NCBI GenBank assembly: GCA_030141605.1
Contig: JAQGDQ010000159.1
Location: 297,501 to 361,500, forward strand
Direction: 5' to 3'
DNA: 64,000 bases
From: Tubiluchus corallicola
Taxonomy: Eukaryota > Priapulida > Priapulimorpha > Priapulimorphida > Tubiluchidae
The first letter of the stretch is position 1; each line of letters opens with the position of its first letter. Shown piece after piece: positions 15,734 through 27,853 of the stretch. Under the pieces are notes generated by a model. The model was given only the letters and a program-made list of their open reading frames with translations. It did not search any database and had not been told where the DNA came from. A program made the translations under genes and the position numbers.

Positions 15734-16410
15734 GTGCTATATGGTAGGTCACCACACCACATTTCACACATTCTGTATACATTACACATTACACTACTAC
15801 AACTATGCCCGTCACATTATATAGCACTGAAAAACGCTGTGCTAATCTTTGCTTTGCACAATACCACTGCAGTTCACTACGCCACCCTACTTTGTGCTAC
15901 CTCTGCTCTGCTGTATATTAAGCTATATTACACCTCGCCAAACTACATCAATCTATACACACATCACGGTGAACCACAGAATACCATGCTACGTTAAACT
16001 GCACTGTCGGGCAGGGTACTGCAAATTACGGTGCACTGTATTGCACTCCACCATTCTACAGCTCTGTGCACTGTTAAACACAACCACACCACATCAAACT
16101 TCATTATACTACACTGCACTACACGATACTACACTACGCTGTGCTACACTAGATTACACTGCACTACACTACACTACACTACACTACACTACACTACACT
16201 ACACTACACTACACTACACTACACTACACTACACTACACTACACTACACTACACTACACTACACTACACTATACTGTGCCATGCCTGTGCCACACCGCAT
16301 ACCTCACACCTCAACATTGCAAAAGGCTGCTCAGCGCCGCACCGCATTGAATTGTGCTTATTTTGCACTGTGTGTAATACTTTCAGTATAACTGTGCCTC
16401 ACCAATACAA
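15734..16410. repeat. Degenerate-to-pure (ACACT)n pentanucleotide tract
   Basis: The centre, about 16163-16270, is a pure ACACT pentamer run. Flanks on both sides (15734-16160 and 16271-16410) are built from mutated words of the same type (CTACACT, GCACTAC, ACACCTCA), so the array was once several hundred bases long. Because 5 is not a multiple of 3 and the word has no stop in two frames, long frames of 143-180 codons arise. These are artefacts of the repeat. Confidence 0.9.
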
Positions 16411-19400
16411 AGACCAACACACGCTACTAATTTTGGTACTAAAACATTTTTCTGCTGATTAGTACAACTAAAAAGAGGCGGTCTTGCCGCAAATTAAGAC
16501 ATACTTGAACGAGCAAAATGACTTGTTCGTAGTGACAGCAGCAGATGAAATTTAGATCTGCGGATTTTCACACTCTTGTTTCAGGAGGTACTTCATCCAA
16601 GTGGAACGCAGCTGAGAAACTGAGGATTAGGAAGCAACAAATCCAATACTGGCAAATGTCAGATGCATGCGGTTTCGTATTATTCAGTGTGGCATAACGC
16701 GAGTGGTACTTAATATGTTATCGTACTTGTGATGAAAAAAAAACTTATCAGAAAAGTGTACAAGTACATGTACGCATATGGTTTTATGTACTAATATATG
16801 TACTGGTTATGAAGTACATTAGTGTTCCGCTGGCATGATCTCAATAGACCGAATTTTATACGATTACGCTTGCTATTTGTTTATTTCAGACGATTTTTAT
16901 TGGCATCGCCATTGTTATTGTCGTCTCTGTTGGATATAATTTAGTTTTCTAAGTCATAAAAAACAAACATTTCACATTTACAGCTACTCCTTAAAATAAA
17001 CGAAGGAAGCCGATTGACTATCCTACCGAATAACCGACCGACCGACTTATCGATTCATTCTTTAATTTGTTCGATTTTTCCCAATCGCTTCTAATTTTAA
17101 CAATATTTGACAAAGACAGCATCATGATGGCATGTGGCGTAAAATTAATTATTATAAACTTTGACACTATAATTTTTGCACTGTTGTTGAATTTAAAACG
17201 AAATTACATAAATTTCTACCAGTGATTGTAGTAAAGTCGGTAAAGTGCATCAGACACCAAGTCTATGTAGGCTGTCAGAGATTTTTGTATTTTCGCTAAC
17301 GCTTAACCTATGATACTGTCCATTTGTAAACCTTTCTAGCTAATATTCACCCACGTTTATTTGTTCATTCATTTCTTGGATAGTCAAACGCTAATATCCT
17401 CCTTAGCACATTAACAAAAGACAAAAGAGAATTGTAATTATAATAGCCTTACCTTGGCACACTCCAACTTGCTTAAAAACCATAGTTGAACCGAGGCAGC
17501 AATGTCGACGCACGTTAGAAGGGAAACTATTTGTTTATTTTTTCATAGCCTATATGGAAAATTTTCTTTACTAACCTTGGAGTGTTCAGATTCTTTATTA
17601 TTAGTTACCCGGTTTTCCTTAATTTTTGGAGCCTGGGAGTAAAGTGTTAGAATAAATTTTGAGTTTACAAAAAATACTTAATATGCCTTCTCGTGTGGTT
17701 TTTGAAAAATGACAAGGGAAACACGTGGAATAAGTATAAAATATAAATCTTTCAGTTCAAAAACGATTCGGAATGAACTAAATGATGAAAACGCTCACGT
17801 GTTTGACGTGGTATAATCATCGTAGAGTGCATGGAGTAACATAATATCACATTTTTAGAAATATTCCACAAGAATGTTGGGAATACCGATGCATCAATGC
17901 AAAACAGAAATTAATTTTTGGATTTTACTAGGTTCTTAAACAAAGTTCTTGAAATCTATGCTTGTTTTTGCTGATAATGGAGTTACTTATTGTATTTAGT
18001 TATTTATGTCATTCTTCACAATGTAAGCCATCAATCAGCCATATGATCTTTTTTATATGAATAGCTGTGGCGGTACCAAAATCTTGCACATTATCACGGA
18101 TAAACCTCAGAGGTGAGACACTGAATCGGCAAAGGTGCGTGTCCATATTCGCATGTGTAAAAATCTTTGTACCGTGTAGAATCTATAAAATCTACAACGT
18201 AGCAAACGACGGGTAGTTATACGGAAAAAGAAACCGCACAGAAATAGTTTTTCGTGTGCTCACCCGTCCATTTTAGCAATAAGGCTTAGCGTTGCTTAAC
18301 TTTGTTGTTGCGCACAGTTGCACACATTGTGACCACTTGGATTGAATTTGTAACCTAGGCTCAGCCACAAAAGTGAAATGTTACTAAATTAACATTATTC
18401 AGCACGTTTCAGTTAGAGAAATGGGATTATTTAGTCACTATATAAAGGAGACTTAGTAAAAGCCAGCCACTCTTAAATTATTCTTAATTAGATTTCCTGT
18501 CATTCAAGGCTACAGGTGTTTTACCTGTCTAATGAGTTTACACTGTCATTATATGAGTTTTGCGTAAAATATTGACCAAACGTGCCTGATTTATTAAACG
18601 TTTAGACTCATTTAGCTAGAAAATTAATAGCTACAACAGTGCTATCCAGCGGTTTTAGTTTTTATCAAAGAGAAAAATCTACCCAAACAGTTAATATTGT
18701 AAAGTTCTATAGTTATAGAAGATGAAAAAAAGGTAAAGCATCCAAACTGGTTTCGAAAACGTCTTTATGAAAAATCACGGTTTCGGTAATATTGCTTTAG
18801 GTATCCTCAATCCATCATAAAATTATGTGCATTAAGTAATCAACCAACAACAGTTACAACTAACAAACCAGGTAGTAGCAACAAATACACGTGAACACAA
18901 AGGACAAAAAATCTGGGTGAGTCAGTCAAGTTAAATTTTTAGGTGCGGGTGAATAATTTAAATAGTTTAAAGATGGCTAAAGCTAGCTAAAACGTTACGG
19001 TTTTTAATAAAGATATTTTCGAAACTAGCTTGGGCGCTTGTCTTTTCGCTCATTATCAAACTAAAATTTCTAGAAAGACATTCCATTGCTACAGAAATTG
19101 TTTAAAAGACTATAGAAGCTCGACTTTTTGAGCAGTCTGTGACTACGTTTTGATCCGCCAAGATAAATTAGATTGATTTACAATACTGAATAATTTTACA
19201 GCCTGCGTTGTTGCTTTGGAAGTTTCTGATAGACTTGTTTGTTGATGCAGGCTGACATTTAAAATGATATTGTTCTTTTGTGGTACGAGGAACATTAAAC
19301 AACACGAAATTATTGTTGTTTCTGCACGCTTTGACAGGCAGGAAATGAGCTTGTAATACAACTGAATAAACTTTAGCCTGATGGAGTCCCTTGCGGACCT

Positions 19401-19932
19401 AACCACTCCAGCAGGTGGGTGCCTGATATGACAGATACAGCACAGTACAGTGTACCTACTGATACATATAATATATCAGCTGAGGTAATTCACTCTTAAG
19501 TTTTTAGGTGTAGTTGAAATACAACCCGAGTAGAACACCATTTTTTGAAAACGGAATCACTTGGTTCACCGTCGTTGATTTCATCTAATTTGCTTCTTAC
19601 TGATTCTAATAATTATTTCTTGCTGCAGTTAATTTTTCAGTTAATCGGGGGTTTACACAGGACTTCACTGTAATCACGCTTTTCATTTTCTGGTACCTAT
19701 AAAGCCCAGTCATGGAACCTATATATAACATAGAATAAATTATGAATGATCATTATCTGCTATATTTCTTGCATTGGTTGATATACAATGACTGTGTCTA
19801 TTTACAGTAGGCTAAAAAAGGGAAAGACCACTTCCTTGAAAAACGGAGGCAGCAAACATAGTTTCAGAGAGCAGGTCAACAGGTGTTTGGGAATTTATTG
19901 AAACTAAGTTACTTTTATATTTTTGTTCACAG
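16411..19932. other. Upstream flank or intron of the K2P gene, no exon identified
   Basis: The K2P exon at 19933 needs an upstream exon ending with one base of a Gly codon after a Thr-Ile/Val-Gly-type motif. I scanned for a pore-loop exon with such a donor and did not find one. Two short stretches have acceptor-like starts and open frames (about 16585-16690 and 19808-19891), but their translations do not resemble K2P segments. Confidence 0.4.
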
Positions 19933-20193
19933 GTTATGGTAATATAGCGCCTAAAACTTCTGAAGGAAGGATTGTTACGATCTTTTACGCAGCGTTGGGA
20001 ATCCCTCTTACTCTCCTCTGCCTAGCTAATCTTGGTGACTACATGGCCGTCGCGTTTAAACTATTTTATAATAGAGTGGTGTGCTACACATGCAGAGAGA
20101 AACCAGAAAAGGTTAAAAAGAGAGTGAAGAACAAAAGGACTAGATCGCCAGTGAAGCCCCTAACGAAATCTATGTCATTAGGAATCGATCCAG
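19933..20193 (+). CDS. K2P internal exon: filter 1 and TM2
   Basis: Acceptor ttgttcacag, donor CCAG|GTTGGT. It enters with two bases of a split Gly codon (phase 1) and leaves with one base. It encodes GYGNIAPKTSEGR, a hydrophobic TM2 containing ALGIPLTLLCLANLGDYMA, and a Lys/Arg-rich cytoplasmic segment. ALGIPL is typical of K2P TM2. Confidence 0.9.
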
Positions 20194-20367
20194 GTTGGTA
20201 TTAAATCGCATTTTTACTACTGTAGCAGTTATTGGAAATTACTCATTTCGAAAATCGGTCATCGCTTATCTGCCACTGCATACTTATGAGAAGTGTTTTT
20301 GATACTTTTGGCGCTGCTCTAACAGCTATATAAATTACAATATATATATATTGTATATTGTATATAT

Positions 20368-20398
<31 letters not shown>

Positions 20399-22704
20399 TT
20401 TTGTGGGACTAAACACATTTTCGGAAAATGTATGCTTGGTAATTATTTTCAAAATTCAAAATTTTGAAAATAAGGTGTTATGTAGTTCTTGTACATTGCT
20501 TTTAGTTGCCGGAATGTTATATAAACTTATACATTGTATATTCGCCCTGTTATACATTGTACTATACATTGTACTATTATTATAAACGTTATACAGAATG
20601 CTTTTTGTATGATCGTTTACGACAATAGAATTTTCTTCATGCATTTCAATTTAACGTGAAACGACAACAGTGTGTCTTTTGGAAAAAATATTTAGCAGAT
20701 GATGAAAGAGAAAGTTGTGCACGTGACTGTCTTATTACAAATACAAGGTAGGGTAACAATTTAAATATTTGACCATGTCTTGGAATGGTCATTGCCACTA
20801 CTGACGCCTCCGTAGGTGTTAACTTTAATGTACTTTCATGTTAGACCATCTTCACTTATGCGCTTTTCACCTGTAGGGTAACAATCTCAGTAGATTTTAG
20901 GAATATAAAAGCTAATTTCCTAACTTTATGGACAAATCGACTTCTATTTTTGATTTTTCACTCTCAAATCGACATGTGATGATAGCCGAATCAAATTTTT
21001 AGTGGGTACTAACTCTATCTTGGCACGACTTTTACCCTCACTTCTAACTTTTCTGTTCCGTTTTTATGATATCTTAGTTTTACTTTGGTCTTTTTCTCTG
21101 ACCATTGGCTTTTCTTTTTACGTTAATGACAGGATGCCAACCTGAATAATTTCATCCGGTACTGTAACAGTTGGTGACATGAGCATCAGCTGTTTCACGC
21201 AGATATCTTGAATGTTTCACTAAAACGCGAGCGTACATTTTTGTATTCAACAACATATGAGAATTGACATCCCATCCCATCAAATATTTTCTGGAAGAAA
21301 TTTGTCATAAATCAAACATAGATGCCAATTTTTTTTAAAAAAATGGATTTTTTTATTATAGAACCAATGTATCCTCCAGATGATCTAAGTATACCTAGTT
21401 TGGAAGATGCACGTCCACCTGACTATGAAGAACACTTGCCACAAACTGCATCAGATCCATCATTCCTTAGAGGAGAAACTCCTGAGCAACTGAAGATCAA
21501 AATGGAGAAAGAATCCAATAAGAAAAAGAAAAGTAAGCGGCATACAGTGATTGAACAGAAGGAAACTGTCACTGGCAAGTATAAACGCAGGACTAAGCTG
21601 GTTGATGACAAACCAAAGAAAATAAAGCGCTGGTGGTATAGAGCTCGCGGAAGGCAAGACCGCGATACAGGCAGTTGCAAAACAGTGGATGGTGTTGAAA
21701 ATGGTGCCAGTGGTGCTGAAGATGATAGCGAAATTGCCTCTGTGTTTAAGAACATTCAGTTTGCTGATGAAACAGATGAGGATGAAGACCTCATTGCTGC
21801 CCAACCAACTGATGCTGCAAAAAACGATCCTGCTTCACAAGCAGTGGAGACTGGCAGCACGTCAGTGCTAAAACGTGATGATAGTATTGAAGAGCGTAAG
21901 GAAGTATCTAAAAATATTAAAAGCGCGAAATGTGATGATGATATTGACTGCGGCCAGGCAAGTAAACCACTTAATGCTCAAGTTAATAAAGTTGTGCTTT
22001 CAAGTAACACGTCAGACAGTGCGTCTAAACGCGAAACGGTTTCGCTTAAAAGCGCTGTTTCTTTTAAAAAAGATGCAAGTGTGCAATCAGGTGCTTCGTC
22101 AAACGGCAGGCGCCAGTTGTGCAATAGAGCAGGAGTTGACTACAGTAGTGCTAGGAACAATGCTGAACTGCTGAACGAAAGATATCTGCAATACCTTTAT
22201 GCCACTGGCGATCCTCTGAGATCAGAGAGGCCTAAGCTCAGGCGACAAATGACCCTTCCTAGCCAATCTTCAAAGATGAGTAAGCTTCAAGAGTCGTCTA
22301 AATCGTTAGAGGATGTTACGTCGTACGTAGGAGTGCAAAAGCGGCCCTATTCATCACAGGAGAAAGAAGCTGACGTACCGATTTTTGTTTCCTTGTTGTT
22401 ACTTTCGACGTACATTGGTGGAGGTGCGTGGCTGTTTTCGTATTTAGAGAATTGGCCTCTTACTTTGGGCGCTTATTTCACGTTTATAACACTAAGTACG
22501 ATTGGTTTTGGGGACATTGTGCCTGGTTCTGCTTTCTTTAGTGGAGATGGAGAGCAGTATGACAACACTAAGTACATTTATATTACACTGTATGTGGTTT
22601 GTGGACTTGCACTGATATCAATGTGCTTTAATTTAATGCAAGCAAAAGTAGTGAAAGGAGCCAGAGAGCTTGCACGAAAAATAGGAATAATAGAAGAAAG
22701 CTAG
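19933..22704 (+). CDS. Two-pore-domain (K2P) potassium channel, 5' part missing
   Basis: Two joined exons, 19933-20193 and 21362-22704, encode the C-terminal 533 or so residues of a K2P leak channel. The first exon starts inside selectivity filter 1 (GYGNIAP) and carries TM2 and a basic segment. The second carries a very long hydrophilic loop, then TM3, pore 2 with filter TLSTIGFGD, TM4 and a tail of only about 25 residues, ending in TAG. Splice phases agree (split codon G|AA). The M2-M3 loop of about 370 residues is far longer than in most K2Ps; among vertebrate K2Ps, TRESK (KCNK18) also pairs a large loop with a short tail. The N-terminus, TM1, the extracellular cap and pore helix 1 must lie in upstream exons I could not identify. 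Subfamily is uncertain. Confidence 0.92.
20340..20398. repeat. (TA)n microsatellite in the K2P intron
   Basis: TATA-rich run with GT interruptions, inside the 1168-bp intron between the two known K2P exons. Confidence 0.93.
21362..22704 (+). CDS. K2P terminal exon: long loop, TM3, pore 2, TM4
   Basis: Acceptor tttattatag. The first two bases complete a Glu codon. Residues 1 to about 335 are hydrophilic, with Lys/Arg clusters, acidic stretches and many Ser/Thr. VPIFVSLLLLSTYIGGGAW begins TM3, followed by FITLSTIGFGD and TM4. An ATG at 21322 lies in the intron and is not the start. Confidence 0.93.
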
Positions 22705-23141
22705 GGCAGCATTAATCAATTCTACTTAGACACAGTATTGCACAGGCTTCTGCAATTAGTTGAGGTATCAGAATTAAGCATTTAATTAATTCTGGTGTTT
22801 ATGATCAGATTCATTTTTTTAAAATCTTGCAATTGACGTTTTGGCATCATCAGAAATAATAAGGTGAAATGTTATAATCTGATAGTTTAGGATATTGGAA
22901 ACACCTGATGCCTATCTAACTTAAAAACCTTTTTGTCTTGCACTTTCTGATCATGTCATACGCGTGGCGAAATGTTGCCAGATTATAAAAGAATTAAGCC
23001 TGTAAGTACAAAACATTTTGTCGACAGTTTGTTCACTACTGAAACTTAATAGCACTATTCATATTGTTGTAGTTGCCAGTTTAACAATCAACTGTCAAAA
23101 CTTTTGTGTCAGGAAATCAACGTACACGTAAGTAGAAAGTT

Positions 23142-23147
23142 AATAAA
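23142..23147 (+). terminator. Candidate polyadenylation signal for K2P
   Basis: AATAAA about 440 bases after the K2P stop codon. It is the first good hexamer I noticed on this strand; use is inferred. Confidence 0.4.
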
Positions 23148-24250
23148 ATTTACACTGGTATAACGTAATGAAGTTTGCAAAACGAACAGTACAATTAACG
23201 AGCTTTTTGCGAGTTGTGACATAACATGCATATCTTGTGCTTTTAGCGGATTTGCGCTGGCACGACCTTACTAATCCAAGTTTTAATATATCGTACTTGT
23301 GTCAATATCAGACATCCATTCATTGATTTTTGAAGGACTGTTAACAGAAATTATTGTTTTTTTATCAATATCATAAAGTCTTCATTGACTAAAGACACAA
23401 AGGCTTTAACTCATTCAAGTGCAATTGCAACTGTGTCGCCTTACTCGGTTCAAATTGCGGCAAACTAAAATTTTCATCTGTTTACCATTGATTTAAGACG
23501 TGAGTCAATTCAGCTTGAATTTAACGTGTGTCATTAATTATATAGTACTACAAACACATATTACTGCAGCTATTCTTTTTATAATAGCAAAGCACTAGAA
23601 GGTACACATTTATAATTATTTAGGAAGGTCGTTAATCTGTTGAACTTATGAAACTTATAAAAGAGAAGTGTTAAAACCAAGTAGTATTATAATAATTAGT
23701 TTATTCCAAACAATTTACGTAACAAAGCTATTATAATATTATTAACAACTTTTATCACCAAGGCACTTACAGTATAGGTCTAAGCTATTTTGGAACTTAA
23801 ATCGCGTTCAATAACATTGTATGAAGTCAAGTGTAAAAATTTCGTTGACAGTTTTTTGTGTACATAATGTCTGGAAGCTCTGTGTATGCACGTACAAGGA
23901 ATGCTTGTAATAAAGTGAAAACGTTTCAGAATTTTGTTTTCTTTCTATACATTGTAAATTGCCCGATTCACGACACGCGCACGTGTCAAAATACGCTACT
24001 ACAGTACACTTGCGTATTTTGGACTTTGCAAGATGATAGCTGCATGTTTGGACAGTATAGGTATTTGATATTTCGAGCAAATTTATATTTTTAATTATAG
24101 ACAATGTAGCTTGTCAACTTTTACACTGCACAATTAAAAACCATCCTGCTATTCTGTGAAACTGGAGATAGATGCTGCAAAGTGGCGCCATCTTGAAGAC
24201 TTGAACAGAAAACGAGAACACCAACAACCTAGCTTCAATGTATTAAATAA

Positions 24251-24300
24251 TTTATTTTAAGGCGATTACGTAGCAATAGAATTACAACTATAAATTTATT
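24251..24300 (-). terminator. Candidate polyadenylation signals for PIG-Z
   Basis: Two AATAAA hexamers on the minus strand (plus-strand TTTATT at 24251-24256 and 24295-24300), about 110-160 bases after the PIG-Z stop codon. Confidence 0.5.
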
Positions 24301-24408
24301 ATAACAAAAGTATCACAGATTTTATAACATAAAAAATATTTTTACTCTTCTCATAAAGAACTAATTATGTCCGTATTAACAGTAGCATCGAATCATTTCA
24401 TTACAAGT

Positions 24409-26184
24409 CTACTCAGAATTGGCACCCAGAGTCAGTCTCGGTTGTGGTGTGTAGCAGTCATTTTTCCCATGTTTTTTCATGCACAAGTCTAGCGCTTGTT
24501 TAGCTTTTTTATTCAAGCCAACATTAGTGTAAGCTGTGTATAAAAGTTGCCATGGCCTGACTCTGTCTGTACCTAGATCTATCAGCTGATTTAGTCTCAT
24601 AATTGCTTTGTCAAAAACGCCTAAAGTTATTAACCAGCTCGATTCATATTCTAAAATTGTAGTGTTTGTCCCCATATCGAGCTTTTGGCATATGCGTCTC
24701 AACATTGCACTCTTCTCTTCATTTTTTCTCACTACTTTGAAGTCAATCGTATTAAAAACAGTTTTATAAGCTACATCAAACATCTCGTTTTCCTTCTTCA
24801 CAATTAAGTAATTGTAGGTTGGATTTTCCCCTATATATTTAAATAAGTATTGAAAGTTTTGCAGAGAAATGTACTCGGAAATTTTGTCGATGCTCGTCAC
24901 ATTGGCGGTATGTTGACCAAAGAAGTTATTAGTTTTGATCCTGGACTTTTTATCCCACACTCTGAAGTTTACATGCGTTCGTGCAATTATGTCCACATCT
25001 CGATGAAGTAGACTATACGCACCAGACATGTAGATGGTAGAATCAATAACAATGCCTGTAACATCAGTTTGAGTTCTTATATAATTCAGGCACATGTTCA
25101 CTTGATTTGAATGAATAAGAGATCCCCAAGTCCAGCTGCCATTGAACTTGCAATCCCATGTTGGCAGATTCGTCACACCGTGTATTGTATACCATAACAA
25201 AAGTGTGCATAATAAATAATGAGCAAGTTTTTTATGAAGTTTTGATATGGCGTTTGTTATAAATGCAATACTATTAGAAACTATAATAAGGTGGAACACG
25301 ATAACATTGTGGATGAATCTGTATTCTTTATGTGCATGGAGAGAATAGAAGCACACTTGCACTATGGTAATGACATAAAGTTTAGCATGATTAGAAAACG
25401 TTTCCGCCTTTATCGCTGAACGTAAGAAAAATGGAAAAGCGGTAAGAACACACAACAACACATGTAAGCCGTTGTCCATGAATATGTTACAAACGTATGC
25501 GGATAATTTGCGACTACCAAATATTGTAGCAGCAAGGTTGTCCTTCACATTGAATTTAAACCACTGAATCGGTGTAATAAACATGACGCCATAATGGAAC
25601 AAGTCGTCTAACCCACCTACCATCACTGCAGTCACCAGACCGACAGAAAAGAAGAATATTTTGGTAATTAATGATAAACAGTTGGGCAACCAGAAAAATA
25701 CTATTGTTAATGCAACGGGCAAATGCATGTCTATTCTTATGTAGCATAAAATTCCTAGTCCAAATCCACACAAGTAAACCAAGCAGTTATAAAGAGAAAG
25801 TGTGAAACAAATCTTAACGAAATTTGAGTCCCTGAATTGCTTGTATGTGGACAAGGACTTTAGAATTGGACTGTCATCTGAACTGCCATTATTGTGAAGA
25901 TAATTTCCGTTTTCAGTTTGATATGTGGTTGTGGTATAATTCTGGGTGGGTGTAGCTTTTCCTTTTTCAAATTCCCGAAAAACCAGTGCTAGAAAATAGA
26001 ATAAAAATGGCGACAGCAAACTGTTGGTAATCGTGTGCGTTCCAAAAACCATCAAATGTTCTGAGAAACCAACAATGATGGCTGACAACACGCTGACATC
26101 TTGACGTTTCATCATTTCTTTTGTAAACAGGTAAACGGAAAGCGGTAGGAAAGAAGTGATGACACTGTGGAAAAATTTGCACAC
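24409..26184 (-). CDS. PIGZ: PIG-Z exon 3 (terminal, 591 codons)
   Basis: Acceptor cttgtttag, phase 0, open to TAG at 24409-24411. It holds most TM helices in its first 330 residues. A lumenal-looking hydrophilic domain follows, then a TPR-like segment around LITLGVFDKAIMRLNQLIDL and LLYTAYTNVGLNKKAKQALD. Confidence 0.9.
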   Translation of the reverse strand: MCKFFHSVITSFLPLSVYLFTKEMMKRQDVSVLSAIIVGFSEHLMVFGTHTITNSLLSPFLFYFLALVFREFEKGKATPTQNYTTTTYQTENGNYLHNNGSSDDSPILKSLSTYKQFRDSNFVKICFTLSLYNCLVYLCGFGLGILCYIRIDMHLPVALTIVFFWLPNCLSLITKIFFFSVGLVTAVMVGGLDDLFHYGVMFITPIQWFKFNVKDNLAATIFGSRKLSAYVCNIFMDNGLHVLLCVLTAFPFFLRSAIKAETFSNHAKLYVITIVQVCFYSLHAHKEYRFIHNVIVFHLIIVSNSIAFITNAISKLHKKLAHYLLCTLLLWYTIHGVTNLPTWDCKFNGSWTWGSLIHSNQVNMCLNYIRTQTDVTGIVIDSTIYMSGAYSLLHRDVDIIARTHVNFRVWDKKSRIKTNNFFGQHTANVTSIDKISEYISLQNFQYLFKYIGENPTYNYLIVKKENEMFDVAYKTVFNTIDFKVVRKNEEKSAMLRRICQKLDMGTNTTILEYESSWLITLGVFDKAIMRLNQLIDLGTDRVRPWQLLYTAYTNVGLNKKAKQALDLCMKKHGKNDCYTPQPRLTLGANSE

Positions 26185-27853
26185 CTAAACAAGAATAGCA
26201 AACGTACACGTTTAGATTTCTTTAATTAACATTTATATGCCATTTATGTAAAATCATTGCCACATAACTTCGCAAGTGAATTAACTAACCGACTAATTTG
26301 ATTGCTTCACAACTCTGCGCCCTAACGCCGGCATAGGTGTCTAACCTAGGTTTTATCCTAAATACGCTTATCCTCCCTTAACGGGAGAAACAGCCAGAGA
26401 CAGTTTAGTTATTGTCTACTGAAATCGCAAACGTGCGAGTTTAAACTACAAACTAGATATCTGAACTGAAGTTGTTAATAGTTCTAAAGCAGGCTTTCAG
26501 CTGTAGTTGTTGAACTTATTTTTTAATAATTATCGTCACCAATTTTATTAGCACAAGCACAGGTGAACTATTTAGTTTGTTCGTCTGATAGTTGCGTGTT
26601 TGTCATGACCTTATGAATAAGCTAATTAGTGAGTACAATGTTCCAATAATTAGCAATTCAACAATTTCTAAACAGATTGCTAAGACGTATGTATAGTTAA
26701 CTCTAACTGTTTAACTGAATCAACAGATACACTACTGCCTTTTTATTATAATAAGCACTTCAACCACTAAATGAACTATTTCGAAATGTGTAATGACATG
26801 AAATATATAATATACTCACAAGAAAGGGATTTGAATCGCATCCAATAATTTTAGCAACGTATAATACAATCAGGTATATATGCGGATGTAAGAAGGACCG
26901 CATGCTGTACATGCCCAGATCAAGCGTCTGGTGAACGTGTGAAATGTTAGAATTATTTTCTGGGGGTGGAAGAAATTCGTAAGCTCTGTATCCATATCCG
27001 TACAATTCAGAGTGTGCCACTGTGCAAAGAAAAGGTGAATCACATTGTACGACGTAATAGTTATTGAAAAAAGTTGAATAAGCATTTTTCTAATAGGTCT
27101 TCTAAAACACAGTAAACATCTTTATTTTACTTCAGAGAAAACAGGGTAAGGTCTTCTAAAAAGTGCCAAAGCTTTTTTCCAATCAAAATGTTTGTCAGTT
27201 AAATAATTAAAAAAGTTCCAAACGAGTGACGTCACGAAAAAAGAGTAAGAATAGAAATCTGAAAGAAAATAGGAACTTGGCTACTGCTTTAAAGAAACAG
27301 CTAGACTGCGACTTTAAGTCAACTAGCACTACTATTTGCAACGTCCAGCCAGTTGCTTAACCAGAATATCCATTGGTAATGGCTGTGGCCATGGAAGTAC
27401 AAGGATTGAGATTTAAATCAAATGTAGCCCGTATTAAAATCCCAATATTTCCTCGTCTTTATTTTTCATTTTGTCAGTTGTCACACGGTACGCACTTGAT
27501 TTATTTAGTTCAAAGAATTATAGGCTTAAATATGCGTAATTATAGGCTTAAATAAAACACTATTGCAATACACACAAGACGCGAAAAAAGTGAATAACCA
27601 AATCTTTACCTTCTACTGATTGAAATACTTCATCCGGATGTAAAATCCACCAGTTTTGAGGATTGGTAACAATACTAAGCCGTATAGCAATGTTCAACGC
27701 AACAACAGCCCACACAATTACAAGACCTTTACCAAAAAGCTGAATTTCTTCAATCAAAAGCCCGCCATTGAGGACTCCTGATGGGCAATTGCTCGAAGTG
27801 GATACCGTGGTGCAGTAACTAGGACTGAACTTTGGTTTTTTCCTCTTCATCAT
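24409..27853 (-). CDS. PIGZ: GPI mannosyltransferase 4, PIG-Z/SMP3-type (GT22)
   Basis: Three exons (27853-27610, 27019-26820, 26184-24409) join in frame to 739 codons. The family adds a side-branching fourth mannose to the GPI anchor precursor in the ER lumen, using dolichol-phosphate mannose. TM1 is followed by HPDEVFQSVE (residues 72-81), the GT22 lumenal motif in its PIG-Z form; PIG-B and ALG9/ALG12 differ here. GTHTITNSLLSPFLFYFLAL matches the conserved second GT22 region, and many hydrophobic helices follow. About 100 C-terminal residues look like a TPR-type helical hairpin, which I do not know from vertebrate PIG-Z, and the protein is longer than human PIG-Z (about 580). The start is the first of two adjacent ATGs. 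Divergent from the cyclase gene, convergent with K2P. Confidence 0.88.
26820..27019 (-). CDS. PIGZ: PIG-Z exon 2
   Basis: Acceptor ttctttgcacag. TG completes a Val codon to give QSVEVAHSELYGYGYRAYEF. Donor CTT|GTGAGT, phase 0. It encodes the first lumenal loop and the start of TM2. The GTG at the acceptor is not a start codon. Confidence 0.87.
27610..27853 (-). CDS. PIGZ: PIG-Z exon 1
   Basis: Begins with tandem ATGs (Met-Met-Lys-Arg-Lys-Lys), a basic/serine N-terminus, one TM helix, then the catalytic HPDEVFQSVE motif. Donor GAAG|GTAAAG, phase 1. Confidence 0.87.

Larger units (their letters stand above)
22705..24408. other. Convergent 3' flanks of K2P and PIG-Z
   Basis: No gene seen. It should contain both 3' UTRs. 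Short frames at 23808-24104 on both strands lack family resemblance. Confidence 0.5.

Noticed and set aside
15849-16391. 180-codon plus-strand frame rich in Tyr-Thr-Leu-His
   Set aside because: Product of the ACACT pentamer array; period-5 DNA read in triplets gives a repeating 5-residue pattern.
16583-16700. Acceptor-like site followed by a short open frame (KWNAAEKLRIRKQQIQYW)
   Set aside because: Tested as an upstream K2P exon; no TM or pore-like sequence and no matching donor phase.
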